Below are positions 16,573-24,959 of a DNA stretch of 44,411 bases, piece after piece. Position numbers and translations under genes: made by a program. The stretch's first letter is position 1. Every line of letters begins with the position of its first letter. The DNA is from CAVQGF01 sp045807945 (GTDB lineage Bacteria > Acidobacteriota > Terriglobia > Terriglobales > Acidobacteriaceae), in the NCBI GenBank assembly GCA_045807945.1, contig JBJMGI010000109.1:1-44411 (forward strand), given 5' to 3'. The notes under the pieces were generated by a model. It did no database searches and was not told the DNA's origin. It saw only the letters and a list, made by a program, of their open reading frames with translations.

Positions 16573-17604
16573 ATGCCGGTAACCACCGATGATCGCTACT
16601 CCCGCCAGGTACTCTTCCCAGGTATCGGGAAGGCCGGCCAGGAGCGCTTGCGCGCCTCAACTGTAGCAATCGTCGGATGTGGCGCCACGGGGTCGGCGGC
16701 AGCCTCATTGCTCGCGCGCGCCGGGATAGGGAAGCTGATCATCATCGATCGCGATTATGTGGAGTTCAGCAATCTGCAGCGTCAATCCTTATTTGACGAA
16801 AAAGACGCCGCCGAGTCACTGCCGAAAGCTTTAGCAGCGGCGCAGAAGATCAAGGCCTTCAACTCTGAAGTCGAGGTGCTTCCTTTCGCGAACGACCTCA
16901 CTCCTGCGAATCTCGACCTGCTCGACGGCGCCGATCTGATCCTCGATGGGACGGACAATTTCGAAACGCGCTTCCTCATCAATGACTATTGTGTGAGCCG
17001 AGGGACGCCGTGGATCTACTCGGCGGCAGTCGGCAGCTATGGCGCCACCATGAACGTGATCCCGGGAAAGACGGCGTGCCTGGCTTGCTTGTTTCCCGAA
17101 GCTCCCGGCGGAATGAACGAGACGTGCGAAACCGCGGGCATTCTCGGCTCAGTCATCGAATTAATCGCTTCAATCGCGGTGACCGAGGCGATCAAGATTT
17201 TGTTAGGCGATATCAATTTGGCTGCGGCAAATCTGCGACGCACTCTCCTGAGCTGGGACGTTTGGAAAAACCAACATTCTGAAGTGAAGTCCGACACGCC
17301 TCGGGCTGGTTGCCGCTGTTGCGGCGAGCGCGACTTTCTTTATCTCCGCGGCGAACGGCGCCCGCGGATCACCCTGTGCGGAAGAAATTCGGTGCAAATA
17401 CACGAGCAGCAGCGCCCGATGGATTTTGCCGCATTAAACGGCGCGCTGCGTCCACACGGCAAAGTCCGGCATACGGAGTTCGTCCTGAAGTTCTGGCCCG
17501 AAGATTACGAGATAACGCTCTTCCCAGATGGGCGGGCCATCATCAAGGGCACTACCGACCCCGCGATCGCGCGCAGCCTCTATGCGCGTTTCCTTGGCAA
17601 TTAG
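16573..17604 (+). CDS. ThiF/MoeB/HesA-family adenylyltransferase (E1-like)
   Basis: Cytoplasmic E1-like enzyme (343 aa) that adenylates the C-terminus of a sulfur-carrier protein (ThiS or MoaD type). The nucleotide loop is GCGATGS (35-41), followed by IIIDRDYVEFSNLQRQ (57-71) and LDGTDNF. Zinc cysteines are C169xxC172 and C247xxC250. The catalytic-type Cys is C185 in ETCETAGILG. A C-terminal segment of about 65 residues (about 278-343) lies beyond the core, similar in placement to the tail of some ThiF proteins. The frame reaches back to 16456, but that would overlap the divergent bamA start and a perfect -10; the ATG at 16573 begins exactly at the conserved RYSRQVLFP. No carrier protein gene is nearby, so ThiF versus MoeB cannot be decided. 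Confidence 0.87.
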   Translation: MPVTTDDRYSRQVLFPGIGKAGQERLRASTVAIVGCGATGSAAASLLARAGIGKLIIIDRDYVEFSNLQRQSLFDEKDAAESLPKALAAAQKIKAFNSEVEVLPFANDLTPANLDLLDGADLILDGTDNFETRFLINDYCVSRGTPWIYSAAVGSYGATMNVIPGKTACLACLFPEAPGGMNETCETAGILGSVIELIASIAVTEAIKILLGDINLAAANLRRTLLSWDVWKNQHSEVKSDTPRAGCRCCGERDFLYLRGERRPRITLCGRNSVQIHEQQRPMDFAALNGALRPHGKVRHTEFVLKFWPEDYEITLFPDGRAIIKGTTDPAIARSLYARFLGN

Positions 17605-17634
17605 GCGGAGCACTGGCCAGCTTCGCCCCGGGGT

Positions 17635-17663
17635 CCCAACAACTCCGGTTTTGAGTTGTTGGG
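17635..17663 (+). terminator. Strong hairpin after the ThiF-like gene (terminator-like, no U tract)
   Basis: Perfect 11-bp inverted repeat CCCAACAACTC (17635-17645) and GAGTTGTTGGG (17653-17663) around a 7-nt loop, 30 nt beyond the stop codon. The following bases (GTGGTTCTC) have no T run, so it may be a processing or stabilising hairpin rather than an intrinsic terminator. Confidence 0.5.
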
Positions 17664-17745
17664 GTGGTTCTCTGCCCTGAGTAGTGGGCATCCCTGTTTA
17701 CATAGTGGTAATCAAAGTTCCCAGGCAGTTCGAAGGGAAACGATT

Positions 17746-18504
17746 ATGGCTTTGCGCGCGATTGCAACCGCGGCTCTTTTAGCGCTGGCATGTTCTTTGG
17801 GGTTCGCACAGGTAGCGACTGCCCCATCACCGGCACCAGCACCGGCTCCTCCCACTTCGGCAGGCAGTGTAAGTCCCACTCCAGCTCCCGCTGCAGGCGG
17901 CAGCAACATCGCGCCCGCGGGTGAGACAAATGTTCCGGTGGGAATCAACGTCATCGGCGGCAGTACGACCACCAATGGTGTGACTGGAACGGTCGGACAA
18001 TTTCCAACTCCATTCACCGGCATCGTGGGCCCATCGCAATCAAACCCCTTGATCGCAACTCCCACCGTTCACTTCGAGAACGCTGCCGATGGAGTCCACA
18101 CCGTCCCCGTCATCAGCTACGGCGGTGGCCCTTCCGGATCGGCCAACAATACGAATGCGGAAGCTGTCACTTCGGGACCTTCCAACAATCTGGACCTGAA
18201 TCTTGGCGATGTGAGCCGCGTCTCTGACCTCTACGGTGGCGACCAGCGCGGAGTTGCGGAAGTTTCCCGTGCGTACAAGGCTCGCAAGAACGGCGTGCAG
18301 AATGCGCGGGTCTACACGAACGCAGATATCGATCGCATCCGCGCCGCCTCAGGCGAGAGCGCGAATTCGAACCCCTCAGCAATGCCTGCTGGTTCGATGC
18401 CCGCTTCCGACCAGGCCGCCGAGCAGAACAACCAGAACACGACACCGCAAGTGCCGGCTCCGGCTCCCAACCAGAAGCCCAGCCCGTTCACTCCGAAGAA
18501 GTAG
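17746..18504 (+). CDS. Secreted Pro/Ala/Ser-rich protein of unknown function
   Basis: I do not recognise a family. The 252-aa product has a signal peptide (MALRAIATAALLALACSLGFA, cleavage near 21) followed by a Pro-Ala-Ser-rich low-complexity stretch (about 25-55). A Gly/Thr/Asn-rich middle follows, then a more ordered, charged segment (about 165-205: DVSRVSDLYGG, then RGVAEVSRAYKARK, then VYTNADIDRI), and a second Pro/Gln/Asn-rich tail ending in FTPKK. The ordered segment with its regularly charged helix is the part most likely to be functional. Start at 17746 has GAAGGGAAA upstream; the longer frame to 17656 crosses the hairpin at 17635-17663. Transcription ends at the terminator at 18523-18549. 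Periplasmic or cell-surface location is inferred. Confidence 0.75.
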   Translation: MALRAIATAALLALACSLGFAQVATAPSPAPAPAPPTSAGSVSPTPAPAAGGSNIAPAGETNVPVGINVIGGSTTTNGVTGTVGQFPTPFTGIVGPSQSNPLIATPTVHFENAADGVHTVPVISYGGGPSGSANNTNAEAVTSGPSNNLDLNLGDVSRVSDLYGGDQRGVAEVSRAYKARKNGVQNARVYTNADIDRIRAASGESANSNPSAMPAGSMPASDQAAEQNNQNTTPQVPAPAPNQKPSPFTPKK

Positions 18505-18522
18505 TTTGTTGTGTCGGAATCA

Positions 18523-18549
18523 GGGACGCCCACGCGGCGTCCCTTTTTT
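18523..18549 (+). terminator. Rho-independent terminator after the secreted Pro/Ala-rich gene
   Basis: Eight-base perfect stem GGGACGCC (18523-18530) / GGCGTCCC (18536-18543), 5-nt loop, followed directly by six T residues (18544-18549). It lies 19 nt past the stop codon at 18504. Confidence 0.92.
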
Positions 18550-18620
18550 ATTACCTCGGTAAATAGCTCCGGAGGCGTAATTTCTGTTATCTTCCTTCCT
18601 CATTACAGGGGAAAACTCCA

Positions 18621-20078
18621 TTGGCCATTGCCAGCGGCACGGAAGTTAAATCTCAACTGCGCCGGGAGCTGAACTTCTGGGACGTCCTCTTCTTTAACAT
18701 CGCGACCGTATTGGGCCCGCGCTGGATCGCCACTGCCGCAAACTCTGGACCGTCATCACTTACCATCTGGACTGTCGCTGCCGTCTTCTTCTTCATGCCG
18801 ACGGCACTCATCATCGTTGAACTGTCCACGCGATATCCAACCGAAGGCGGCCTTTACATTTGGGCGAAGGAGGCCTTCGGCGAGTTCCATGGCTTTGTTG
18901 CCGGCTGGGCGTACTGGACCTACACGATGTTTTATTTCCCAGGCCTGCTGCTTGCGAGCGCCTCAATGGCAGCCTACATCGGCGGAGATAAGACTGCGTA
19001 TCTGCACGATTCGAAGCCATTCCTGCTCGTCGTCTGCCTGCTTATGCTTGCCGTGGCGGTGATCCTGAACATCGTTGGACTGAACATAGGCAAGTGGCTG
19101 CAAAACGCGGGCGGCGTCGGGACTTACATTCCGCTCATGATGCTGGTCGGTATGGGCGCCTACATCTATATGCACCACGGCTCGCAAACCCAGATCCACT
19201 GGTCGAATATAGTTCCCACAAAAAAGAACCTCGATCTGGACACGATGAATTTCTGGGCCAGCATCGCCTTCGCATTCACGGGCCTTGAACTGTGCTCAGC
19301 CATGAGTGAAGAGGTGAAGAACCCGCAGAAGACGATTCCCCGCGCAATCTACGCAGCCGGGTTCATGATCGCTGCAATTTACATTCTTGGCACGATTGCC
19401 GTCATGGTGTTGGTCCCCTCGGAAAGCGTGGATCCGAAGAGCGGCGTCTTCCAGGCGATCCACGACGGCTCGGCTTTGATGGGCATCGCATTTTTCAGCA
19501 TCATCGCTGCGCTGATGGTTACAGTTGGAAATGCTGGCGGTGTTGGTTCCACAGTTGCGGGCATCTCGCGCGTGCCGTTCGTAGTCGGAATCGATCATTA
19601 TCTGCCCGCTGCGTTCGGGAAAATTCATCCCAAGTGGAAGACGCCCTGGGTTTCGATCCTGGTGCAGGCCTTGATCTCCGCGGCCATCCTGCTCGGCTTC
19701 GGCATTTCGGAAAAAACGAAGACGGCCTACGGCATTTTGATCAACGCCACCATCATCCTGTATTTCCTGCCGTTCCTTTATATGTATGCAGCGGTGATTA
19801 AGCTTGCATACCGGCCGGGAAGAAAATCAGACCCGAATGCCATCTTGATCCCCGGTGGCAAAGCAGGGGTTTGGTTCGTCGGGACTCTGAGCTTCATTGC
19901 CACGGTGGTGGCGATGATCGTTTCCGTTTTCCCTCCCGGCGATATCCGCGAATCCGGGCGCGTGCTGTCCTACGAGATCAAGTTGTGCGGAAGCGCGATT
20001 GTGGCCATTGTCATCGGCTTGTCCCTATATTGGAAGGCGCGGCGCGATTACGCTCCCGCGGTCTCCCAAAATACATAA
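18621..20078 (+). CDS. APC-superfamily amino acid permease
   Basis: A 485-aa inner-membrane transporter with about twelve hydrophobic segments. The first-helix region FWDVLFFNIATVLGPRW and the consensus loop YPTEGGLYIWAKEAFG mark the amino acid-polyamine-organocation superfamily; LELCSAMSEEVKNPQKTIPRAI is the family's helix 6/7 region. The substrate cannot be read from the sequence. The start is TTG at 18621, with AGGGGA about 10 nt upstream; the first in-frame ATG lies within the second membrane helix, so it is not a credible start. It stands alone between the terminator at 18523-18549 and the sigma-factor gene. Confidence 0.88.
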   Translation: MAIASGTEVKSQLRRELNFWDVLFFNIATVLGPRWIATAANSGPSSLTIWTVAAVFFFMPTALIIVELSTRYPTEGGLYIWAKEAFGEFHGFVAGWAYWTYTMFYFPGLLLASASMAAYIGGDKTAYLHDSKPFLLVVCLLMLAVAVILNIVGLNIGKWLQNAGGVGTYIPLMMLVGMGAYIYMHHGSQTQIHWSNIVPTKKNLDLDTMNFWASIAFAFTGLELCSAMSEEVKNPQKTIPRAIYAAGFMIAAIYILGTIAVMVLVPSESVDPKSGVFQAIHDGSALMGIAFFSIIAALMVTVGNAGGVGSTVAGISRVPFVVGIDHYLPAAFGKIHPKWKTPWVSILVQALISAAILLGFGISEKTKTAYGILINATIILYFLPFLYMYAAVIKLAYRPGRKSDPNAILIPGGKAGVWFVGTLSFIATVVAMIVSVFPPGDIRESGRVLSYEIKLCGSAIVAIVIGLSLYWKARRDYAPAVSQNT

Positions 20079-20237
20079 ACTGGGCCCCAAGCAACCAAAC
20101 CAGGAAAAAAATACTCGATATACATGCAGTCCAGAGCTTTCCCGGCCCCGGAACTCACGTAATCGTCCCTTTGGTACGCCAATCTGAATCTTAGGCGTGC
20201 TGCTAAGTATCAGTAGATACAACGGTCCAGCTACTCT

Positions 20238-20259
20238 GCCGCATCTATGAAGGTGCGGC
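20238..20259 (+). promoter_or_regulatory. Small leader hairpin before the ECF sigma gene
   Basis: GCCGCA (20238-20243) and TGCGGC (20254-20259) can pair around a 10-nt loop, ending just before the AAGG ribosome site of the sigma gene. It could affect translation, but a 6-bp stem is not far from chance. Confidence 0.25.
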
Positions 20260-20275
20260 CTGAATAAGGCTTCCA

Positions 20276-20881
20276 TTGACACAAGCGAAGAAAATTCTCG
20301 CCGGCGGAATTACAGAGGCGGAAGCAATCGACCGAGCCAAGCGCGGTGACGCGGCTTCGTTCGAGGCTTTGTACGGCCTGCACAAGAGACGTGTGTATTC
20401 ACTTTGCTTGCGCATGGTGGGCAATACAGCTGAAGCGGAAGACCTGACGCAGGAAGCGTTCTTGCAGCTGTATCGCAAGATCGCGACGTTCCGCGGCGAG
20501 TCAGCGTTCTCCACGTGGCTGCATCGGCTTGCAGTGAACGTAGTGCTGATGCATCTGCGCAAGAAGGGACTGAACGAGGTCTCGCTCGATGAGCAGTTGG
20601 AGCCACAGCAGGAAGACGGCCCAAAGCGCGACATCGGCGCGCGGGACAACATGCTGGCGGGCTCCATTGACCGCGTGAACCTGGAGCGTGCCATCGAGAG
20701 TCTGCCGCCGGGGTATCGCATCATCTTCGTGCTGCACGACGTGGAAGGGTACGAGCACAACGAGATCGCCGAGATGATGGGATGTTCCATCGGCAACAGC
20801 AAGTCGCAGCTGCACAAGGCACGTATGAAGTTGCGTGACCTCTTGCGGCTGAGCAAGGCAACAGAAAAGATGCGGCACTAA
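20276..20881 (+). CDS. ECF-type RNA polymerase sigma factor
   Basis: A 201-aa sigma-70 family protein of the extracytoplasmic-function class. Region 2 includes FEALYGLHKRRVYSLCLRM and the core-binding EDLTQEAFLQLYRK; AFSTWLHRLAVNVVL covers the -10 recognition part. Region 4 contains LPPGYRIIFVLHDVEGYEHNEIAE followed by the recognition helix in a MMGCSIGNSKSQLHKARMKLR context. The start is TTG at 20276, preceded by AAGG at about 7 nt; there is no ATG alternative that keeps region 2. An anti-sigma-like gene with a zinc-finger motif follows 74 nt downstream and is its probable regulator. Confidence 0.93.
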   Translation: MTQAKKILAGGITEAEAIDRAKRGDAASFEALYGLHKRRVYSLCLRMVGNTAEAEDLTQEAFLQLYRKIATFRGESAFSTWLHRLAVNVVLMHLRKKGLNEVSLDEQLEPQQEDGPKRDIGARDNMLAGSIDRVNLERAIESLPPGYRIIFVLHDVEGYEHNEIAEMMGCSIGNSKSQLHKARMKLRDLLRLSKATEKMRH

Positions 20882-20955
20882 CCGGATCCATTCGCAGACA
20901 AAAAGGCGAAGGGACGGAACAAGCGATACAGGTTTTGCGGAGAGAGAGAAGCATT

Positions 20956-21579
20956 ATGAATTGCGCTGAATTTCAAAAGGACCTGCCCGAGATTATCGAG
21001 GGCGGCGGGAGCGAGGAGCAGAAGAAGCATCTGGCTTCCTGCCCCGTGTGCGCCGACCTGGTGCAGGACCTGAAATACATCGCGGAGCAGGCAAAACTGC
21101 TCGTGCCGATGGAAGACCCGTCGCCGAAAGTGTGGGACGGTATCGAAAAATCCCTCAAACAAGAAGGACTGTGGCCGGCCCATGGGGGTCCGGCCGACCC
21201 TCGACCCTTTCTAGTTCCGCAGCGCTCGCGCCTGGCGTGGCCCATGATGGCTGCGGCCGCCGCAATTGTAGTGGCGATTGTTGCGGGCTATTACTCGCGC
21301 AACACTGCTCCCCCAGCTGTCACCATGGGAAACAGCATGGTGGCGAGTTCCGGTACACTCGAGCCCGACGACCAACAACTGATCCGTTCCGTATCCACCC
21401 GCGGCGACGCTGCCACCAATTCCTATCGCAAGAACCTGGAAGACGTGAATGCGTACATCGCCGACGCGAAGAAATGGGTCGATGCGCATCCTGATGATCT
21501 GGACGCGCGCGATGCCCTGATGCGTGCTAACGAGCAAAAGCAGTTGCTGTACGAGATGGCGACACAAGATTGGCAGTGA
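20956..21579 (+). CDS. Membrane anti-sigma factor with N-terminal zinc finger
   Basis: A 207-aa protein. The cytoplasmic N-terminus carries the ZAS-type signature, a Cys at 3 and H32xxxC36xxC39 (HLASCPVCADL), which in the family grips the cognate ECF sigma. A single transmembrane helix (about residues 94-114, MMAAAAAIVVAIVAGYY) is followed by a periplasmic helical part rich in Asp/Ala (about 140-207). Immediate linkage to the ECF sigma gene supports the pairing. The start is ATG at 20956 with a GAGAGAG purine run upstream; the frame also opens at TTG 20935 but the conserved finger begins at MNCAEF. What the periplasmic domain senses is not visible. Confidence 0.85.
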   Translation: MNCAEFQKDLPEIIEGGGSEEQKKHLASCPVCADLVQDLKYIAEQAKLLVPMEDPSPKVWDGIEKSLKQEGLWPAHGGPADPRPFLVPQRSRLAWPMMAAAAAIVVAIVAGYYSRNTAPPAVTMGNSMVASSGTLEPDDQQLIRSVSTRGDAATNSYRKNLEDVNAYIADAKKWVDAHPDDLDARDALMRANEQKQLLYEMATQDWQ

Positions 21580-21651
21580 TCGTTTGCCGCGGCTTTGTGA
21601 GCGCGGCCCCGCACCGTCGCAATGAGACGAGCGGATGCAGGGAGAGGCATC

Positions 21652-22503
21652 ATGAATCGTAGAAACGCAAAACGCCTGGCAGTATGCGTGGCCATCTTCA
21701 GCACGTACGCGCTCGCGGCCGGCAATCGTAAAGAATTCAAGTACACGGTCAAAGGCGAAAACGCCAGCATTAACGTCGTGAACCAGTTTGGCTCTGTGGT
21801 TCTAACACCAGCGAGCGGCAACCAGGTCATCGTCTCCGCTACAACGCACTCCGATAACGTCGAGGCTGATAGCAGCCAGTCTGGCGATCGCATCGAAGTT
21901 CGCACTCATTTCTTGAAAGACGGTAACGACAGCGACGGTAAGGTGGACTACGAGATTCAAGTCCCGAACGGCGCAACGGTTTCAGCTCAAGTAGCCAGCG
22001 GCAGCATTCGAGCCGAGCATCTGAATGGCGACGTTACTCTGAGCGGCGACAGTGCGTCGATCGAAGCGCGCAATATCAATAACGCTCACGTTCACGCTCG
22101 CACAGTGAGCGGCCCGATCACACTGGCGGACATCAGCGGCGGGCACGTTGAGATCGGAACTGGCAGCGGCAAGGTCGCGCTGAACAATGTGAACGGCCCT
22201 TCCGTCACCGTTAACACCACCAGCAGCCCCATCACTTACGACGGCAATTTCGGTGCCGGCGGAGCTTACCGTTTGTCATCGCATTCCGGTCCCATCGACG
22301 TTTCGCTCCCGGCCAGCGCTTCGGTAGAAGTAAGAGCCGAGTCTGTGAACGGCAGCGTGCAAAACGATTTTCCTCTGCAACAAAGAAGCCACTCCGACTT
22401 CACGCCGAAGGTCGGACGCTCGTTCCAGGGCTTTGCTAACTCTGGTTCCTCCTCGGTTCAGCTCCATTCCTTCAGTGGTACAATCCGCGTCAAGAAGCGC
22501 TGA
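21652..22503 (+). CDS. DUF4097-type secreted beta-helix protein
   Basis: A 283-aa protein with a signal peptide (about 1-23, ending ALAAG). The mature part consists of repeating short strands, such as ASGSIRAEHLNGDVTLSGDSA, GPITLADISGG and GKVALNNVNG, with the alternating pattern of the DUF4097 'putative adhesin' right-handed beta-helix. A cell-surface or periplasmic location is likely. The gene follows the ECF sigma and anti-sigma genes at short spacing; DUF4097 proteins are often found beside such pairs, so it may be a regulated target or part of the sensing output. The ATG at 21652 has GGGAGAGG upstream. Biochemical function is unknown. Confidence 0.8.
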   Translation: MNRRNAKRLAVCVAIFSTYALAAGNRKEFKYTVKGENASINVVNQFGSVVLTPASGNQVIVSATTHSDNVEADSSQSGDRIEVRTHFLKDGNDSDGKVDYEIQVPNGATVSAQVASGSIRAEHLNGDVTLSGDSASIEARNINNAHVHARTVSGPITLADISGGHVEIGTGSGKVALNNVNGPSVTVNTTSSPITYDGNFGAGGAYRLSSHSGPIDVSLPASASVEVRAESVNGSVQNDFPLQQRSHSDFTPKVGRSFQGFANSGSSSVQLHSFSGTIRVKKR

Positions 22504-22519
22504 AAGCGCGACTTTTCGA

Positions 22520-23095
22520 TTGACGACAACAGAAGACGATAAGTTTGCGGTGCCAAATGCGCGGCATCGCGTCGTTCTGCTTGTCGGCTTTATGGGCGCA
22601 GGCAAAACCAGCGTCGGCAAGGCACTGGCAGAACGGCTGCGATGGCGTTTTCTAGACCTTGACGAAGTGGTGGTCGCCCGGGAAGGCCGCGGGATCGCCG
22701 AAATTTTTCGTGAATCGGGCGAGCAAGGCTTTCGCGCAAGGGAGAGTGCGGCGTTGCAACAGCTGCTACGTGAACTCAAGGCGAGTTCGAACAACACCAT
22801 CCTCGCGCTGGGCGGCGGCGCAATCATTCCACCAGAAAATCGCGACGCTATCTCCTCTTCAGGCTTTCCAGTTATTTTTCTCGACGCCCCCGTCCCCGAA
22901 CTTTTCGCGCGCTGCAAATCACAGAGCATCGATAGACCTCTTCTGAAAGACAGCAACGCCTTCGAGGAGCTGTACCGCTCGCGCGAGTCGCACTATGCGG
23001 CTTTGGGCACACGGCTCGACACCTCAGGAAATTCAGTCCAGGAAGTTTGCAGCAATATCCAACGTTCGTTACGACTCGCGGAGGAACACCAGTGA
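22520..23095 (+). CDS. aroK: Shikimate kinase
   Basis: Phosphorylates shikimate at the 3-hydroxyl in the chorismate pathway (cytoplasmic). The P-loop GFMGAGKTS (about residues 23-31), LDLDEVVV with the substrate-binding Asp, FRESGEQGFRARE, the GGG loop (LALGGGAII) and IDRPLL with the lid Arg are all present. The start is uncertain: TTG at 22520 gives 191 aa and GTG at 22550 gives 181 aa, both normal lengths. The longer open frame to 22433 overlaps the DUF4097 gene and is less likely. Its TGA overlaps the next ATG (TGATG at 23093-23097), so the two genes are probably translationally coupled. Confidence 0.9.
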   Translation: MTTTEDDKFAVPNARHRVVLLVGFMGAGKTSVGKALAERLRWRFLDLDEVVVAREGRGIAEIFRESGEQGFRARESAALQQLLRELKASSNNTILALGGGAIIPPENRDAISSSGFPVIFLDAPVPELFARCKSQSIDRPLLKDSNAFEELYRSRESHYAALGTRLDTSGNSVQEVCSNIQRSLRLAEEHQ

Positions 23096-23829
23096 TGCGC
23101 TTTCTTCGACCAGCTCTCTTGTTCACCTTCGTTTTATTTGCGTTCGCCTTCTCTGCCCGCGCCAGCAAAAAAGATAAGCCAGACACGTCAACGAAGATGG
23201 TCGATTCCGGCACGTTTGGTGTGTTCGTGAACGGCAGGCGCGTTGCCACGGAGACCTTCAACATCCAGCAGAATGGCGAAGGGAGCACGACTACATCTGA
23301 GTTCCGCCTGCAAGACGGCAGCCATCCACCTATCAGCTCAGACTGGCAGCTCACGCCTACCGGCGATCTGCGGCACTATGCGTGGAAAGACGGCACCGGC
23401 AAGTCACAGACTTCGGTAGAACCGGGCGATCAGGTGTTACATCAGCAGATCCTAATTGGGGGCGACGCAAAGCCGATCTCGCGCGAGTATTTGCTGCCGC
23501 TTTCTACGCCCATCCTCGATGACTACGCCTTCGTGCAACGCGAAATCCTTGCCTGGCGTTTTCTCGCGACTGGATGTCAACAAAGCCCGCAGGGTCTGGC
23601 GTGCAAGGAGCCGAGTCAGTTCGGAGTGCTGATCCCGCAGCAGCAGACCTCGCTCGCGGTGACTATCGAATTTAAAGGTATGGAGACGGTGGACTTGAAG
23701 GGCGCTCAGAAACAGATGGGCCGCTTCAACCTGAAGGCCGAAAACTTCGAGTGGCATTTGTGGATGGACGATTTCAAGCTGATGCGCATCGAGATCCCCG
23801 CCGACCACACCGAGATCGTGCGCGACTGA
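23095..23829 (+). CDS. Secreted protein of unknown function
   Basis: Not a family I can name. The 244-aa product has a signal peptide (MRFLRPALLFTFVLFAFAFSARA, 1-23), then a mostly beta-strand pattern with GTFGVFVNGRRVATETFNI near the start, suggesting a periplasmic beta-rich fold of the type that binds hydrophobic ligands. Two Cys near 159 and 167 (GCQQSPQGLACKE) could form a disulfide. The ATG at 23095 shares its A with the aroK stop, so expression follows aroK. The gene ends one base before the stop of the convergent galT. Confidence 0.75.
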   Translation: MRFLRPALLFTFVLFAFAFSARASKKDKPDTSTKMVDSGTFGVFVNGRRVATETFNIQQNGEGSTTTSEFRLQDGSHPPISSDWQLTPTGDLRHYAWKDGTGKSQTSVEPGDQVLHQQILIGGDAKPISREYLLPLSTPILDDYAFVQREILAWRFLATGCQQSPQGLACKEPSQFGVLIPQQQTSLAVTIEFKGMETVDLKGAQKQMGRFNLKAENFEWHLWMDDFKLMRIEIPADHTEIVRD

Positions 23830-23830
23830 A

Positions 23831-24856
23831 CTATCCCGCCGCGCCGACGATCTTCTGATCGGCATTCACCCCGCGCAGAAATTCGGCTGCCATCTCCGGC
23901 AGCACCGTGTTAATGAACATTCCTGAGCCGAGCTCGAAGCCGGCCACTCGCGTCAATCGCGGAATCACACTGATGTACCAGTGGTAGTACTTCGCGCCCG
24001 CGTTCTCAGCCGGAGCCGTGCGAACCGTGTAGTTGAAGTCCGGATTTTCCAGCCCCACATAAAGTTTTCCCAACAACACGCGTAGCGTGTGGCCCAAGTC
24101 GGCTATTTCCTGCGGATTGATCTCGCCGAAGCTTGCCATATGGCGTCGCGGGAAAATGTGCGTCGTGAATGGCGTGGAGGAGGCGAACGGCTCGAGCACC
24201 AGGAAGTGGTTGGTGAGCATGACCACCCGCGTCTTCTCATCGATCTCTTCTTCGTTGACCTGGCAGAAGATGCATTCGCCGAACTCGTCGTAGTGGCGCA
24301 AAGCTTCGTACATGCGGTCACGAACCTGGTGCGAGATCACTGGTGAGGCGATCAGCTGCGAATGCGGATGCTCCAAGCTCGCCCCGGCAGCGCCACCGTA
24401 ATTTTTGAAGATGGTGATCTGCGTGATACGCGGATCGCGGCTGATTTCGTCATAGCGTTGCTTGTATACCTTCAGGATGTCGGCCACTTCCTCGTCCGAG
24501 AGAAGCGCCGTCGTCATCGAGTGGTCGGGCGTCTCAATGATTACGTCGTGGATGCCGACTCCGTTGATCGTTCGCTTGGAACGCTCGACTTTACGCGTGG
24601 GCTCGCCCTCGCGGGATAGAGCTGCAAACTTGTTGGGGAGCACCTTCACGCGCCAGTTCCCGTCCGCACCATTCAAACGCGTGATCTCGCTGGGCGACAT
24701 CGCTTCGTTGCCCCGGCAGAATGGACAAGTCGGCGAATATTTCGGCAGCGGCTTAACATCCGCGCGCTTGGTCTTCAGCTCTTCCGGACGCTTGGCGCGC
24801 TCCGTCGCGATCACCACCCACTCTTTGGTGAAGCGGTTCTGGCGCATCTCGGGCAT
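23831..24856 (-). CDS. galT: Galactose-1-phosphate uridylyltransferase
   Basis: A 341-aa HIT-superfamily transferase that by family exchanges UMP between UDP-glucose and galactose 1-phosphate (Leloir pathway). The zinc cysteines C44xxC47 (CPFCRGNE) and the active-site H163PHSQ167 with nucleophilic His165 are clear, and FKNYGGAAGASLEHPHSQ matches the bacterial/archaeal GalT pattern. The start at 24856 is chosen because GGAG lies 8 nt upstream and the conserved MRQNRFTKEWVVIA begins there; the frame extends to 24916 without support. The rest of the galactose pathway is not in the window. A related nucleotidyltransferase (for example an ADP-glucose or UDP-sugar phosphorylase-like enzyme) cannot be ruled out by eye. 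Confidence 0.85.
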   Translation of the reverse strand: MPEMRQNRFTKEWVVIATERAKRPEELKTKRADVKPLPKYSPTCPFCRGNEAMSPSEITRLNGADGNWRVKVLPNKFAALSREGEPTRKVERSKRTINGVGIHDVIIETPDHSMTTALLSDEEVADILKVYKQRYDEISRDPRITQITIFKNYGGAAGASLEHPHSQLIASPVISHQVRDRMYEALRHYDEFGECIFCQVNEEEIDEKTRVVMLTNHFLVLEPFASSTPFTTHIFPRRHMASFGEINPQEIADLGHTLRVLLGKLYVGLENPDFNYTVRTAPAENAGAKYYHWYISVIPRLTRVAGFELGSGMFINTVLPEMAAEFLRGVNADQKIVGAAG

Positions 24857-24929
24857 CAGTTTTCTCCAGGCGGGCGAGGATACCAAACTCCCTTTGCGCG
24901 CACCACAAACCGTCAAAGCTGCCGGATGC

Positions 24930-24935
24930 TAAAAT
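24930..24935 (+). promoter_or_regulatory. Candidate -10 element for the asd-lysC-dapB operon
   Basis: TAAAAT at 24930-24935 would give a transcript start near 24942 and an 18-nt leader before the asd ATG at 24960. There is no good -35 at normal spacing, and no Shine-Dalgarno in the leader. Confidence 0.3.
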
Positions 24936-24959
24936 TTCGGCACGCATTCATCTATTCCC

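Noticed and set aside
20150..20187. ECF-type promoter (GGAACT at 20150) for autoregulation of the sigma gene
   Set aside because: The only good -10 match (TCTGA at 20183) is 27 nt away, too far for the usual 15-17 nt spacing.
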